From positions 124,001-188,000 of the forward strand of contig NZ_NCSY01000006.1 of NCBI RefSeq assembly GCF_002156875.1: a stretch of 64,000 bases of DNA. Direction: 5' to 3'. Positions 9,402-17,886 of this stretch are shown here, piece after piece (position 1 is the first letter of the stretch; the number at the start of each line of letters is the position of its first letter). Both the position numbers and the translations under genes were made by a program. The stretch comes from Bacillus sp. EAC (GTDB lineage Bacteria; Bacillota; Bacilli; Bacillales; Bacillaceae_G). The notes beneath the pieces were generated by a model. That model did no database searches and was not told the DNA's origin. It saw only the letters and a program-made list of their open reading frames with translations.

Positions 9402-10481
9402 ATGATTACAAAATCTGTTTTATATAAAGAGGCAAAAAGCTTTATTACACAATGCTATCAAGAATTGAGTATTGAAGATCGTATTGAAGAACGTTTAAGA
9501 AGTATTGAATCTGAAATTCAATCTTCTGGATTCTATACTCATACGTATGAAGAACTAGAACATGGTGCCAAAATGGCTTGGCGAAATAGTAATCGTTGTA
9601 TTGGAAGGCTATTTTGGGATAAGCTTCATGTTTTAGATGCACGACATATTAATGATGAAGAAAGTATCCAAGTTGAGATTTTAAATCATATAAATCATGC
9701 TACTAATTCAGGGAAAATTCTTCCAACAATCACAATCTTTAAGCCAGATTTAGGTGAAAATAATTCGATTAAAATTCATAATCACCAGCTTTTACGTTAT
9801 GCGGGTTATGAAACAGAAAACGGTGTTATCGGAGATCCTCTTTCTATCCAATTTACAAAAGAATGTGAAAGCTTAGGATGGGGAGGAAATAAAACTAATT
9901 TTGATTATTTACCTATCGTGTTTTCAATTGATGGTAAAAACCCAAAATGGTTTTCAATTCCGAATGAATCAATTCTTGATGTACCAATTGAGCATCCAGA
10001 CTATGATTTTTCATCTTTACAAGCTAAATGGTATGCAGTTCCCATGATTTCAGATATGACTTTAGAAATTGGGGGAATTTCATATAGTGCTGCTCCATTT
10101 AATGGATGGTACATGGGAACTGAAATAGGTGCACGTAATTTTGCAGATGAATTCCGCTATAATTTATTACCTAAAGTCGCTTCCATTATTGGGTTAGATA
10201 CAAACAGAGTGAGTTCACTATGGAAAGACCGTGCACTAGTTGAATTAAATATAGCTGTCTTACATTCTTTTAAGAAGAATGGCGTTAGCATTGTTGACCA
10301 TCATTCAGCAGCTCAACAATTTCTTCAATTTGAAAAGAAAGAGGCAGAATGCGGAAGACATTTAACTGGAAATTGGAAATGGCTTATACCTCCTATGTCT
10401 CCGGCAACTACGCATGTATTTCATAATCGTTATGATGATACAATCATTAAACCTAACTTTTTCCCGAAGCGTGTAAGATAA
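9402..10481 (+). CDS. nos: Bacterial nitric oxide synthase, oxygenase domain only
   Basis: Heme-thiolate enzyme that oxidises L-arginine to citrulline and NO in two steps, using electrons from cellular flavodoxin-type reductases because it has no fused reductase domain. It is 359 aa, usual for Bacillus NOS. The proximal heme Cys is C66 in WRNSNRCIGR. The arginine-binding segment FNGWYMGTEIGARNFADEFRY holds the substrate Glu. The C-terminal NWKWLIPPMSPATTHVFH is the pterin and dimer region. The ATG at 9402 has TTTGGAGAT upstream; an in-frame TTG at 9390 lies before that ribosome site and is not needed. The gene stands opposite to its conserved neighbours ysdC and rplT. Confidence 0.96.
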   Translation: MITKSVLYKEAKSFITQCYQELSIEDRIEERLRSIESEIQSSGFYTHTYEELEHGAKMAWRNSNRCIGRLFWDKLHVLDARHINDEESIQVEILNHINHATNSGKILPTITIFKPDLGENNSIKIHNHQLLRYAGYETENGVIGDPLSIQFTKECESLGWGGNKTNFDYLPIVFSIDGKNPKWFSIPNESILDVPIEHPDYDFSSLQAKWYAVPMISDMTLEIGGISYSAAPFNGWYMGTEIGARNFADEFRYNLLPKVASIIGLDTNRVSSLWKDRALVELNIAVLHSFKKNGVSIVDHHSAAQQFLQFEKKEAECGRHLTGNWKWLIPPMSPATTHVFHNRYDDTIIKPNFFPKRVR

Positions 10482-10494
10482 AATTGATTAATAA

Positions 10495-10541
10495 AAAAAC
10501 CTTAAATAATTGGCTAAAGTCAATCATTAAGGTTTTTTATT
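10495..10541 (+). terminator. Terminator of nos
   Basis: AAAAAACCTTAA ... TTAAGGTTTTTT hairpin directly after nos, usable from both sides. Confidence 0.85.
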
Positions 10542-10604
10542 TTATTTGATACAATATTTAGTATGACTATTTACAATCAAATCAAAAAATAAAGGGGTTT
10601 TTTC

Positions 10605-11426
10605 ATGGCATTCTTCAAAAATGAACATGTAACAGTATTCCAAAGTGCACTATTTCAAACAAATTCGACTGTTGTTGAAACAGGAGATTTTATACTCGTA
10701 GTTGATCCGACTTGGTTACCTGGTGAAATAAAAGAGATACAACAATATGTAGAGTCAATTAAAGGAGAACGTCCTGTATATTTATATTTTACACATGGCG
10801 ATTTTGATCATATTATTGGCTATCATGCATTTCCAGAGGCGAAGACAATCGGTAGTATCAATTTACATAATCATCCCGAAAAAGAAACGAAAGTAGAAAA
10901 AATACGTCAATTTTATCTTGATAATTATATTAAGATTACTGAACCTATTCAATTTCCAAAACTCGATATAATAATTGAGGAAGATGGACAAACGCTTCAA
11001 ATTGGGAATACAAATTTATTATTTTTTAATGCACCTGGACATACGAAAGATGGGCTTTTCCTCTATATTGAGAAATTGGGAGTTTGGATTACTGGAGACT
11101 ATTTATCTGACTTTGAACTTCCAATTGTTTTTGATAGTGTGAAGAGTTACTATGGTACGTTAGATAAAGCAGAAAAACATATTACAGATTTTGATTTTTC
11201 CATTTTGATTCCTGGTCATGGTCAAATTGCCTTGGATCGATTTGATAGTTTAAACAGAGTTAAAACTGGTAGAGATTACTTAAAGAGACTTCAAGTAGCT
11301 GTATATGACAATGATGAGAATGCACTACAATTGTTAGAAGAAGAATTTCTGTTCCCATCAAATTTCACAAAATTTTGTCATGAATCAAACGTGAAGAATA
11401 TGAAACAAGAGTTTTGTTTATCGTAA
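10605..11426 (+). CDS. Metallo-beta-lactamase-fold hydrolase
   Basis: Cytoplasmic MBL-superfamily hydrolase (273 aa), exact substrate unknown. The fold's landmarks are present: the metal loop THGDFDH (about 64-70), FFNAPGHTKDG with the third-site His, the GDYLSDFE aspartate and IPGHGQ near 205. The loop is HxDxDH instead of the common HxHxDH, so the usual second His is Asp. A good ribosome site (AAAGGGG) precedes the ATG. It follows nos on the same strand, but a terminator separates them, so a functional link is only a guess. Confidence 0.85.
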   Translation: MAFFKNEHVTVFQSALFQTNSTVVETGDFILVVDPTWLPGEIKEIQQYVESIKGERPVYLYFTHGDFDHIIGYHAFPEAKTIGSINLHNHPEKETKVEKIRQFYLDNYIKITEPIQFPKLDIIIEEDGQTLQIGNTNLLFFNAPGHTKDGLFLYIEKLGVWITGDYLSDFELPIVFDSVKSYYGTLDKAEKHITDFDFSILIPGHGQIALDRFDSLNRVKTGRDYLKRLQVAVYDNDENALQLLEEEFLFPSNFTKFCHESNVKNMKQEFCLS

Positions 11427-11467
11427 ATTCTATCTGTTAAGTAGTTGCATATTTATTGACCTATATG

Positions 11468-11510
11468 AAGAAAAATCCTTAACAATTAAATGTTAAGGAT
11501 TTTTTATTTA
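11468..11510 (+). terminator. Bidirectional terminator between MBL hydrolase and rplT
   Basis: AAAAATCCTTAACA ... TGTTAAGGATTTTTT hairpin between convergent genes. Confidence 0.9.
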
Positions 11511-11512
11511 AA

Positions 11513-11869
11513 TTATTTTAAGTTAGCTTTTGCAGCGTTTGCTAATTCAGCAAATGCATTTGCATCAGTAACAGCTAGGTCAGCTAACATTTTACGGTTA
11601 ACTTCGATTCCAGCTAATTTTAAACCGTGCATTAAACGGCTGTAAGAAAGACCGTTCATACGAGCAGCCGCGTTGATACGAGTGATCCATAATTTACGGA
11701 AATCACGTTTCTTTTGACGACGGTCACGGTATGCATACATTAATGATTTCATAACTTGTTGGTTTGCAACTTTGAATAATGTATGTTTTGAACCGTAATA
11801 ACCTTTTGCTAATTTAATAACCTTTTTACGACGAGCGCGTGTAACTGTACCGCCTTTAACTCTTGGCAT
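11513..11869 (-). CDS. rplT: 50S ribosomal protein L20
   Basis: 118 aa, full length. It starts [29 protein letters not shown] and continues as expected for L20, a primary 23S rRNA binder needed for early 50S assembly. In Bacillus L20 also represses its own operon by binding the infC leader, which is present here. Last gene of infC-rpmI-rplT. Confidence 0.99.
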   Translation of the reverse strand: MPRVKGGTVTRARRKKVIKLAKGYYGSKHTLFKVANQQVMKSLMYAYRDRRQKKRDFRKLWITRINAAARMNGLSYSRLMHGLKLAGIEVNRKMLADLAVTDANAFAELANAAKANLK

Positions 11870-11910
11870 ATTGTTTCCCTCCTAGATATATATCTAATCC
11901 GTTATCGTTC

Positions 11911-12111
11911 TTATTTCATGTTTGTAAGCATGAAGCGAATACGTTTGAAATCGCCTTTGCTTACTAATGAAGCTTTACGTAATTTACGTTTTGCTTTTGT
12001 AGATTTGTTAGCGAATAAGTGGCTTGTGTATGCAGAATTACGTTTTAATTTACCAGAACCAGTTCTTTTAAAACGTTTTGCTGAACCACGGTGAGTTTTC
12101 ATTTTAGGCAT
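11911..12111 (-). CDS. rpmI: 50S ribosomal protein L35
   Basis: 66 aa, [24 protein letters not shown]. The frame extends 6 codons further upstream, but the ATG at 12111 follows AGGAGGAAACACGAT and gives the standard L35 N-terminus. Middle gene of infC-rpmI-rplT. Confidence 0.98.
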   Translation of the reverse strand: MPKMKTHRGSAKRFKRTGSGKLKRNSAYTSHLFANKSTKAKRKLRKASLVSKGDFKRIRFMLTNMK

Positions 12112-12134
12112 ATCGTGTTTCCTCCTCAAATAAA

Positions 12135-12650
12135 TTACTTTTCGTTTTTAGGTGCTAAGACTAAGAACATACTACGACCATCCATTTTTGGGTGTGACTC
12201 AACAGTTGCAACTTCTGCACAAGCAGTTGAGAAACGATCAAGTACTCGTTGTCCAATTTCCTTATGCGTAATAGCGCGTCCTTTAAATCGAATAGACGCT
12301 TTAACTTTATCGCCTTTTTCTAAGAACTTAATTGCATTACGAAGCTTTGTGTTAAAGTCATGTTCATCAATTGTTGGACTTAAACGAACTTCTTTCATGC
12401 TAATAATTTTTTGGTTTTTACGGCTCTCTTTGTCTTTCTTTTGTTGCTCGAAACGGAATTTTCCGTAGTCCATAATACGACATACAGGTGGTTTAGCCGT
12501 TGGTGCAACCATTACTAGATCAAGGTTAACATTTGAAGCTAACTCAAGAGCCTCTTGTTTTGTCTTGATTCCAAGCTGATCTCCGTTAGGACCAATTAAT
12601 CGAACTTCACGCGCACGAATTCCATCGTTTACCATCATGTCTTTGCTAAT
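12135..12650 (-). CDS. infC: Translation initiation factor IF-3 (ATT start)
   Basis: IF-3 (171 aa) binds the 30S subunit and proofreads initiation codons. The N domain ([15 protein letters not shown]...) and C domain ([30 protein letters not shown]...) are complete. The start is taken as ATT at 12650 (reads [12 protein letters not shown]), eight bases after GGAGGTG. This is the known autoregulatory non-AUG start of infC: IF-3 discriminates against it and so limits its own synthesis. The upstream extension to 12752 runs into the terminator of the leader and is not coding. Confidence 0.95.
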   Translation of the reverse strand: MSKDMMVNDGIRAREVRLIGPNGDQLGIKTKQEALELASNVNLDLVMVAPTAKPPVCRIMDYGKFRFEQQKKDKESRKNQKIISMKEVRLSPTIDEHDFNTKLRNAIKFLEKGDKVKASIRFKGRAITHKEIGQRVLDRFSTACAEVATVESHPKMDGRSMFLVLAPKNEK

Positions 12651-12718
12651 AGTAAAACACCTCCAAGGTATTGTAAGAATTACATTAATTTGTTTCATTG
12701 AAGCAATCCTCAAACTCA

Positions 12719-12857
12719 ACAAAAAAGTGTGAGTATATAAATACACCCACACTTACAGTATCAATTAATTAATGATTCTGTTACCTGATAACAGCTTAAT
12801 GCGTCATCCAGGTGAGAAGCGGGTGCCTCTACTTCAACAAATAAGTATTCTTTTCTT
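12719..12857 (-). promoter_or_regulatory. L20 leader (autoregulatory) of infC-rpmI-rplT
   Basis: The 5' UTR contains the L20-leader-type segment GAGGCACCCGCTTCTCACCTGG. It ends in a Rho-independent terminator (AGTGTG...CACACT then T6, 12719-12753), well before the infC start. L20 binding to the leader is known in B. subtilis to cause premature termination. Assigned by position and motif. Confidence 0.85.
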
Positions 12858-12862
12858 ACGTT

Positions 12863-12892
12863 ACTATAACATAGCGACATGATGTTTGTCAA
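12863..12892 (-). promoter_or_regulatory. SigA promoter of infC operon
   Basis: TTGACA (12892-12887), 18-base spacer, TATAGT (12868-12863) on the minus strand, just before the L20 leader. Confidence 0.8.
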
Positions 12893-12975
12893 TATCAGCG
12901 TGTTTTCGTTCGCAACAAAATTTATTATAGCAAAGAAACTTATTTATGACAATCATTTTTTTATTCCTATAAAAT

Positions 12976-13809
12976 TCATTTCGATTTCTCCTGCGAAAAC
13001 TCTTGTAATGTATGTATCAGTACGCGTTCTTGAAAGATATTTTGTAACGTTACAATTAAAGCTAAATCTACTGTTGAAGTGTATAAATGGATTCTTTTTG
13101 GAGCAATCGCGGCTAAAGGCACGATTAATTCATTATCAATGTATTCTCGGTTTTCAACGAGCTTTCCATATTCTTTTAATCTTTCTCGAGATAAAGGTAA
13201 TAAAAGATGATCGTATAGTGTAAACTTTCCGTCATAAACGATATGCACATTTGGAATTAACGAATCTGATTTCAGAACTTGTTGCCTTAAATTTTCAATT
13301 AAATTTTGATACTCATTCTCGAGCTTATATTCATCAATTGCAATTTCACAAACATAAGCAAGCTGTTTATAGTACTCTTTTAAGCGGAAAGTAATAAATG
13401 ACTCAAAACTAAAACTTATTCCATCTTTCAAATATTGAAAGAGTGCATTTGTTACCAAGATTTTACTTCTTCTAATTTTCTTTTGATTTGGTACACTTCG
13501 CCTTGTACCGCGTAATAATGATTGTGCAATTGGTATGATTTGGTGTTGCTCGTCTTCCTCATAGAAAAAAGATGTATGTAAAATGGACTGCATCCATTTA
13601 TCTTCTTTTCGAAGTAAAATAAATTGTACTAGCGTTGGAACTAAAATACCTTTTATTATATCTTCAGTGTTTTGAGGAAAAGTTATTAAAATTGTATTCG
13701 TTTTGTGTTTTCTTAGAAAGTATGGTCTCGATTGCTTTTTTAAGCGTTTTTGTAATCGTTCGTAGACATAAGCTGCATCAATGGGTTCATTGAAAAAAAT
13801 TTCAATCAC
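12976..13809 (-). CDS. ytxC: Putative sporulation protein YtxC
   Basis: 277 aa, YtxC family, a spore-former protein of unknown biochemical role found next to dnaI. No membrane helix or known catalytic motif is visible; the protein is rich in charged helices. The GTG at 13809 follows AAAGGGGGGAACAG and is preferred to the TTG at 13827, which lies within the ribosome-site region. In B. subtilis thrS stands between ytxC and infC; here it is absent and ytxC directly precedes the infC leader. Confidence 0.8.
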   Translation of the reverse strand: MIEIFFNEPIDAAYVYERLQKRLKKQSRPYFLRKHKTNTILITFPQNTEDIIKGILVPTLVQFILLRKEDKWMQSILHTSFFYEEDEQHQIIPIAQSLLRGTRRSVPNQKKIRRSKILVTNALFQYLKDGISFSFESFITFRLKEYYKQLAYVCEIAIDEYKLENEYQNLIENLRQQVLKSDSLIPNVHIVYDGKFTLYDHLLLPLSRERLKEYGKLVENREYIDNELIVPLAAIAPKRIHLYTSTVDLALIVTLQNIFQERVLIHTLQEFSQEKSK

Positions 13810-13863
13810 CCTGTTCCCCCCTTTCAAGCACCACCTAGTCCTATATATATTAAGGGGATAATT

Positions 13864-13918
13864 AAAAAATGACGCAAAATCACATAGTTATTTAGTAATT
13901 AGTGATTTTACGTCATTT
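13864..13918 (-). terminator. Terminator of the dnaB-dnaI transcript
   Basis: Long arms AAATGACG-AAAATCAC and GTGATTTT-CGTCATTT, followed by T6 on the minus strand, 13 bases past dnaI. Confidence 0.85.
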
Positions 13919-13930
13919 ATTTAATTTTTT

Positions 13931-14869
13931 TTAAGAGAAATGTCTTCTATTTGAACCAGAAATGCTTATTGGTTTCGCCAAATATTTAACACGATCCACA
14001 ATTCGAGCCGCTTTTACTTTTTCTTCTTCTCCACGTTGTGAATATGTTAAATGATGTTCTAGTTGATTTAAATCGGCATTTGAAGTGAAGAAAGTAGGTA
14101 GTTTTTCAAGCATACGGTATTGAAGAATCGTACCTAATATCTCATCTCTAGCCCAACTAGACATTTGTTCGGCACCTATATCATCTAACATTAAGACTTC
14201 AACTTTTTTGACTGCTTCGATCTTTTCTTCTAAAGTCCCTTCGCTTATTGAACTTTTGATTTCTCGTAAAAATTCTGGTAAATAGACTAACATAGAATTA
14301 ATTTCTTCATCTGCTAATTCATTTGCAATCGCCCCGAGAATATATGTTTTTCCAACTCCAAAAGGACCATGTAAATATAACCCTTGACTCATTTTCCCTT
14401 TTTCATAATTCATTATGAATTGACGCGCTGCAGAAATAGCTTCAAATCGACCTGAATCTTCTAATGAAAGATTCGACATTGTTGCTTGTAGTACGTCTTT
14501 AGGTAGGTATAGACATTTAATTAGTGCTTCGTGTTTTTTTCGATTATCATTTTTCATTCCATTAGGGCAACGATCATATTGAACATCTATTCGTTTCCCT
14601 TGAATAATTAAATGAGGATGGTAACCTTGTACCATATTTTTACACTCACCAAAGGTTGGACAATCTTCACACTCGACACTTTGACCGATATATTCATAAA
14701 GCTTACCAAGGCTTTTATCTATCATATCATCTGTAATTTCACTTTTATGTTCAATCAAAAATGGAGCAATTTTTGGGTGACTGCGGACTTCTTGTCGCAT
14801 TTTTTCAAAAGTATCTTGGAATTGTTTATTTTTCATTAATGCAGTAAATGCGTTTTGAATCGGTTCCAT
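13931..14869 (-). CDS. dnaI: Primosomal protein / helicase loader DnaI
   Basis: 312-aa AAA+ ATPase that loads the replicative helicase DnaC at oriC and at stalled forks. The N-terminal domain has zinc ligands C67, C70, C76 and C101 (with H84 near). Walker A GPFGVGKT is at 168-175, Walker B VLMLDD at 225-230, and the sensor 1 TSN near 262-264. It follows dnaB with about 12 bases between, in the standard dnaB-dnaI order. Confidence 0.97.
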   Translation of the reverse strand: MEPIQNAFTALMKNKQFQDTFEKMRQEVRSHPKIAPFLIEHKSEITDDMIDKSLGKLYEYIGQSVECEDCPTFGECKNMVQGYHPHLIIQGKRIDVQYDRCPNGMKNDNRKKHEALIKCLYLPKDVLQATMSNLSLEDSGRFEAISAARQFIMNYEKGKMSQGLYLHGPFGVGKTYILGAIANELADEEINSMLVYLPEFLREIKSSISEGTLEEKIEAVKKVEVLMLDDIGAEQMSSWARDEILGTILQYRMLEKLPTFFTSNADLNQLEHHLTYSQRGEEEKVKAARIVDRVKYLAKPISISGSNRRHFS

Positions 14870-14881
14870 TACGTCCTCCCA

Positions 14882-16306
14882 TTAACGTTTCTTCTTATTT
14901 TTAAACATTTCTAGTTCTTTTTCTAAGCGTTTTCTTTCTTCGTCAATTGCAGAATTAGTTTGAGGTGCACTTGCTGCCTTCTCAGTTGTTGTATTTGATT
15001 GTAACCAATCTGGCACAATTTCAGTTCGAATAGACTTATTTCGTCGATTTCCTGATTTAGCCTTCGCAACAGTTGTTCCTTGTCTTGTTTCTTCAAATTC
15101 TTTTCTCGCAAGTTCCATCGCTTGTTTAACAGTCGTTACACCTTTTCTTGCCCAATGGCTTGCGATTTTAATTACATAATTTCTTGAAAGTTTTTTATCT
15201 AAACGAATCATTACATAGTCGATCAGCACATTTGCTACACCAGGTAATAATTTTTGGTCAATCATAATCTCTTCAATAATCTTCAAATCAGCTTCACTTG
15301 GTTCTGCCCCGCCAGAAATTTCTTTTAAATATTGACGTGGTGAAATTGTTTCAAAGCATTGTATTAATTTTTCTTCTTGAGTTGTAGGTTGTTCTTTTCC
15401 CATTTCTCTATGCTGAATAGGTTGGACTTTCTCAACAATAGTCGGTAGGGCTTCATGGTGTTGGAACTGGTACCAATCCCTTGCCTCGATTCGAAGAGTT
15501 TCAATATTTATTTTATTCTCATCATTAAGTGCACGCATGACAATAGTCTTCATCTGTATTGGATTAATCCCATATAAGAATGCAAGTTTCAAAATAGTTT
15601 CTTTTACTTCTTGTGTAAAAGATCTTTTCGGAACGAATGAGTCAGAAAGTCCATCAAGAAATAAATCATAATCAAATTGCTCCATTTTCACGGAAACTTT
15701 TAATGGATGATGATCCTGTAATATTCTAGTATTCTGATTTTCATTTTGTTTTGACTCATTATTTTGCTGGGATTCATGCATTTGATCCATTGAGATTGTT
15801 TGGAATACCGCATCAAACGAGCTAGAAATATCACGATAACCTTCTTTAGAAAAAGCTTGTCTACTAAAGAAACTTTTTGTTCGCTGATATTGGGTCTTAC
15901 CTAAGGTTTTAAAGAGAAAGATATTTAAAATAGGATCTTCGAAAAAAGAGTGGGGATCAAGCGGAGAATGAAGCTCATAAAGTAGCCTCTTAGTACCTTC
16001 TTCATACCCTTCAAATACTTTAAGTAAACCGATTCCTTCTAATATAAGCCTTTGTTCATAAATCGATTTTAAATTACTTCTCATTCCAAGCATTAAGGAA
16101 TGATGTGTTAACGTATTAGGATTTAGGTCTGTTTGTTCACATTCACTCCACAACGTCATATATAAACTTAAAGCTTGACTACCAATTATTGGCTGATACA
16201 ACATGGTCAAAACTTGTCTATGAAAATTATGTAAATATCCTGCAGCCATTACAGTGTATGGATCAGCAGGTAGAACATCCATCCAATGTTGCTTATCAAT
16301 AGACAT
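14882..16306 (-). CDS. dnaB: Replication initiation and membrane attachment protein DnaB
   Basis: 474 aa, the Gram-positive DnaB co-loader (not the helicase of the same name), which works with DnaD and DnaI. The N-terminal winged-helix DDBH1 region (HWMDVLPADPYTVM...) is followed by the DDBH2/YxxxIxxxW-type region near 330-420 (RNYVIKIASHWARKGV). A basic linker and charged tail (FKNKKKR) follow. It lies downstream of nrdR, as in B. subtilis. Confidence 0.95.
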   Translation of the reverse strand: MSIDKQHWMDVLPADPYTVMAAGYLHNFHRQVLTMLYQPIIGSQALSLYMTLWSECEQTDLNPNTLTHHSLMLGMRSNLKSIYEQRLILEGIGLLKVFEGYEEGTKRLLYELHSPLDPHSFFEDPILNIFLFKTLGKTQYQRTKSFFSRQAFSKEGYRDISSSFDAVFQTISMDQMHESQQNNESKQNENQNTRILQDHHPLKVSVKMEQFDYDLFLDGLSDSFVPKRSFTQEVKETILKLAFLYGINPIQMKTIVMRALNDENKINIETLRIEARDWYQFQHHEALPTIVEKVQPIQHREMGKEQPTTQEEKLIQCFETISPRQYLKEISGGAEPSEADLKIIEEIMIDQKLLPGVANVLIDYVMIRLDKKLSRNYVIKIASHWARKGVTTVKQAMELARKEFEETRQGTTVAKAKSGNRRNKSIRTEIVPDWLQSNTTTEKAASAPQTNSAIDEERKRLEKELEMFKNKKKR

Positions 16307-16341
16307 TCAAACATTCCCTTCTAGTATCAAAAAGCGAAGTA

Positions 16342-16812
16342 TTATTCGTCCTTACCTCGCTCTTTATTGATTAAATCTTTTAATTCATCTATAAATACAT
16401 TAATATCTTTAAATTGACGATAAACAGAAGCAAAGCGTACATAAGCTACTTCATCAACTTTTGATAAATGATCCATAACCATTTCACCAAGAACCTCACT
16501 CGGAACTTCTGAAATGCCACTATTTCTTAATTCTTTTTCTATATTACTAATAATGTCTTCAAGCTGCGATAAAGATACAGGACGTTTTTCACAAGCTTTA
16601 ATAAGACCTCTTAGCATTTTATCTTTACTAAACTCTTCACGAGCGCCTTCCTTTTTTACAACTAAAATAGGATTATCTTCTACTCGCTCGAAAGTAGTAA
16701 AACGATGTTGACATTCTTCACACTCTCGTCTTCTTCTAATTGACCGACCTTCGTCAACAGGTCTGCTATCAAGAACTCGCGTCCCGTTAAAATTACATGT
16801 TGGACATTTCAT
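16342..16812 (-). CDS. nrdR: Transcriptional repressor NrdR
   Basis: 156-aa regulator of ribonucleotide reductase genes. Zinc-ribbon cysteines are C3, C6, C31 and C34 (MKCPTC ... CEEC), followed by the ATP-cone (about 49-139), which senses ATP/dATP. The ATG is at 16812, and the gene heads the nrdR-dnaB-dnaI cluster. Confidence 0.97.
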   Translation of the reverse strand: MKCPTCNFNGTRVLDSRPVDEGRSIRRRRECEECQHRFTTFERVEDNPILVVKKEGAREEFSKDKMLRGLIKACEKRPVSLSQLEDIISNIEKELRNSGISEVPSEVLGEMVMDHLSKVDEVAYVRFASVYRQFKDINVFIDELKDLINKERGKDE

Positions 16813-16907
16813 CGTTCAAATTCAACTCCAAACACTATATTGTTTAAACGTATTATTATAACTCTATACTATAACAAATTCAAAATAAACTAAAGTTTAA
16901 ATTAAAA

Positions 16908-17026
16908 GTGGAAGGCGTTCGCTCTGCCCTGACAAGCATTGGACGGTTTACGGTGAAGGTTGGTTTTTAACCTTTGCCGTAAATTGGCTTATGACCTCGA
17001 GGGGCAAACGCCTGGAACTGGACACA
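16908..17026 (+). repeat. Structured palindromic repeat, family I copy A
   Basis: About 119 bases. Outer arms GGCGTT / AACGCC (16914-16919, 17007-17012) and TGCCC / GGGCA (16925-16929, 17002-17006). Inner stem TTTACGGTGAAGGTT (16947-16961) with its partner at 16969-16983, 15 pairs including two G-U. It shares the flanking sequence GGAAGGCGTT..., GACAAGCAT, GGCTTATGACCTCGAG and AACGCCTGGA with copy B at 23893. It fills the gap between nrdR and speD. Confidence 0.85.
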
Positions 17027-17110
17027 ATGAAAAGTAGTGACAGGTTGAGCAAGACTTATAATGACTTTTCATTAATAGCTGAAGAGGTCCTTTCATACTA
17101 ATTATAAACG

Positions 17111-17150
17111 AAAAAAGAGAGGTGAATAATCACCTCTCTCCGTTTTTTTA
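17111..17150 (-). terminator. Terminator of speD
   Basis: GAGAGGTGA / TCACCTCTC hairpin with T6 on the minus strand, overlapping the end of speD by a few bases. Confidence 0.9.
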
Positions 17151-17534
17151 GTTACCGCTTGCTACTTTTACTTTATTAACTTGAATGGGACCCATTCCTC
17201 TTGGTAGCTCAACATTTTCTCGCGTGTCAGCTTCTAAAGCTTCAGCGATAAAGTTTGCAGCTACATTCGGATCAATTCTATCACCACAAGTATAAACATC
17301 AATACTTGCATAACCATGCTCAGGAAAACTGTGAATAGTTAAGTGTGATTCTGAAATGATTACGACACCACTAACGCCATGAGGAGCGAACTTGTGAAAA
17401 GCAACTTCACGAACTTCTGCGCCAGAGCGTAATGCAGCATCAACAAAAGTCTCCTCAATAAATTTCATATCATTTAATTTTTCAGTATTACAACCCCATA
17501 GTTCTGAAATGACGTGACGACCCATAGTATCCAT
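17148..17534 (-). CDS. speD: S-adenosylmethionine decarboxylase proenzyme
   Basis: Makes decarboxylated SAM, the aminopropyl donor for spermidine. 128 aa, the short class 1B type that self-cleaves at Glu62-Ser63 ([10 protein letters not shown]) to form the pyruvoyl cofactor; H68 and C83 are the conserved processing and catalytic residues. Two ATGs exist: the one at 17540 is only two bases from the ribosome site GGGGG; the one at 17534 is eight bases away and gives the usual [15 protein letters not shown] start. The 5' UTR is long and strongly structured (separate entry). No speE is adjacent. Confidence 0.96.
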   Translation of the reverse strand: MDTMGRHVISELWGCNTEKLNDMKFIEETFVDAALRSGAEVREVAFHKFAPHGVSGVVIISESHLTIHSFPEHGYASIDVYTCGDRIDPNVAANFIAEALEADTRENVELPRGMGPIQVNKVKVASGN

Positions 17535-17539
17535 ATTCA

Positions 17540-17662
17540 TTTCCCCCTTAAATAATTTTGCATGACTTCTATTGCGAAAGTATGATCAACTACCACGGGG
17601 GAAAGTTAGTCCAAAGAGGTCCTAACCCTTTAAGTAGTTAGTTATACTTTTAGAAGTTCACG
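17540..17662 (-). promoter_or_regulatory. Structured 5' leader of speD, riboswitch-like candidate
   Basis: Seen directly (plus-strand positions): ACTTCTA 17565-17571 pairs with 17651-17657; AAAGTAT 17577-17583 with 17644-17650; AACTAC 17588-17593 with 17634-17639; GTTAG 17605-17609 with 17622-17626; CC/GG caps the tip. Between helices lie a 5-base bulge and a 4x4 internal loop. GGGGGAAA at 17597-17604 is a perfect 8-base complement of TTTCCCCC at 17540-17547, which on the mRNA is the Shine-Dalgarno GGGGGAAA. The ligand is unknown; SAM, polyamines or related compounds are inference from the gene. I recognise no named family. Confidence 0.6.
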
Positions 17663-17668
17663 AAAGTT

Positions 17669-17697
17669 AGTATACGTTTTTTAAAATTGAATTGCAA
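17669..17697 (-). promoter_or_regulatory. SigA-type promoter of speD
   Basis: TTGCAA (17697-17692), 17-base spacer, TATACT (17674-17669) on the minus strand. It places the start of transcription near 17662, just before the structured leader. Confidence 0.65.
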
Positions 17698-17805
17698 GAT
17701 AAATTCTTATTTTTTTGTAATTTCTTAGTTTAATTGTGAAATTATTATGTAAAAATTACGAATCCGCTTCCATCTGTCATAATTAGTATTCCTTTCGAGA
17801 CAAGC
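17698..17805. other. Gene-free spacer upstream of the speD promoter
   Basis: AT-rich; nothing recognised. It completes the non-coding gap between speD and the gapB terminator. Confidence 0.5.
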
Positions 17806-17807
17806 AG

Positions 17808-17857
17808 AAAAAGACTAGCTGATATTGTATTTACAATATCTTCTAGCCTTTTGTATT
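17808..17857 (-). terminator. Terminator of gapB
   Basis: Arms GGCTAG.AGATATTGT / ACAATATC.CTAGTC followed by T5 on the minus strand. Confidence 0.8.
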
Positions 17858-17886
17858 CGCTTACAATATAATTTGTGTTGCTCTAA

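Noticed and set aside
12651-12752. Upstream extension of infC by 34 codons
   Set aside because: It passes through the L20-leader terminator and the ribosome site; the ATT start fits IF-3 better.
16828-16846. ACACTATAT-like sequence upstream of nrdR resembling half of an NrdR box
   Set aside because: Only one side matches and no second box is present at the usual spacing.
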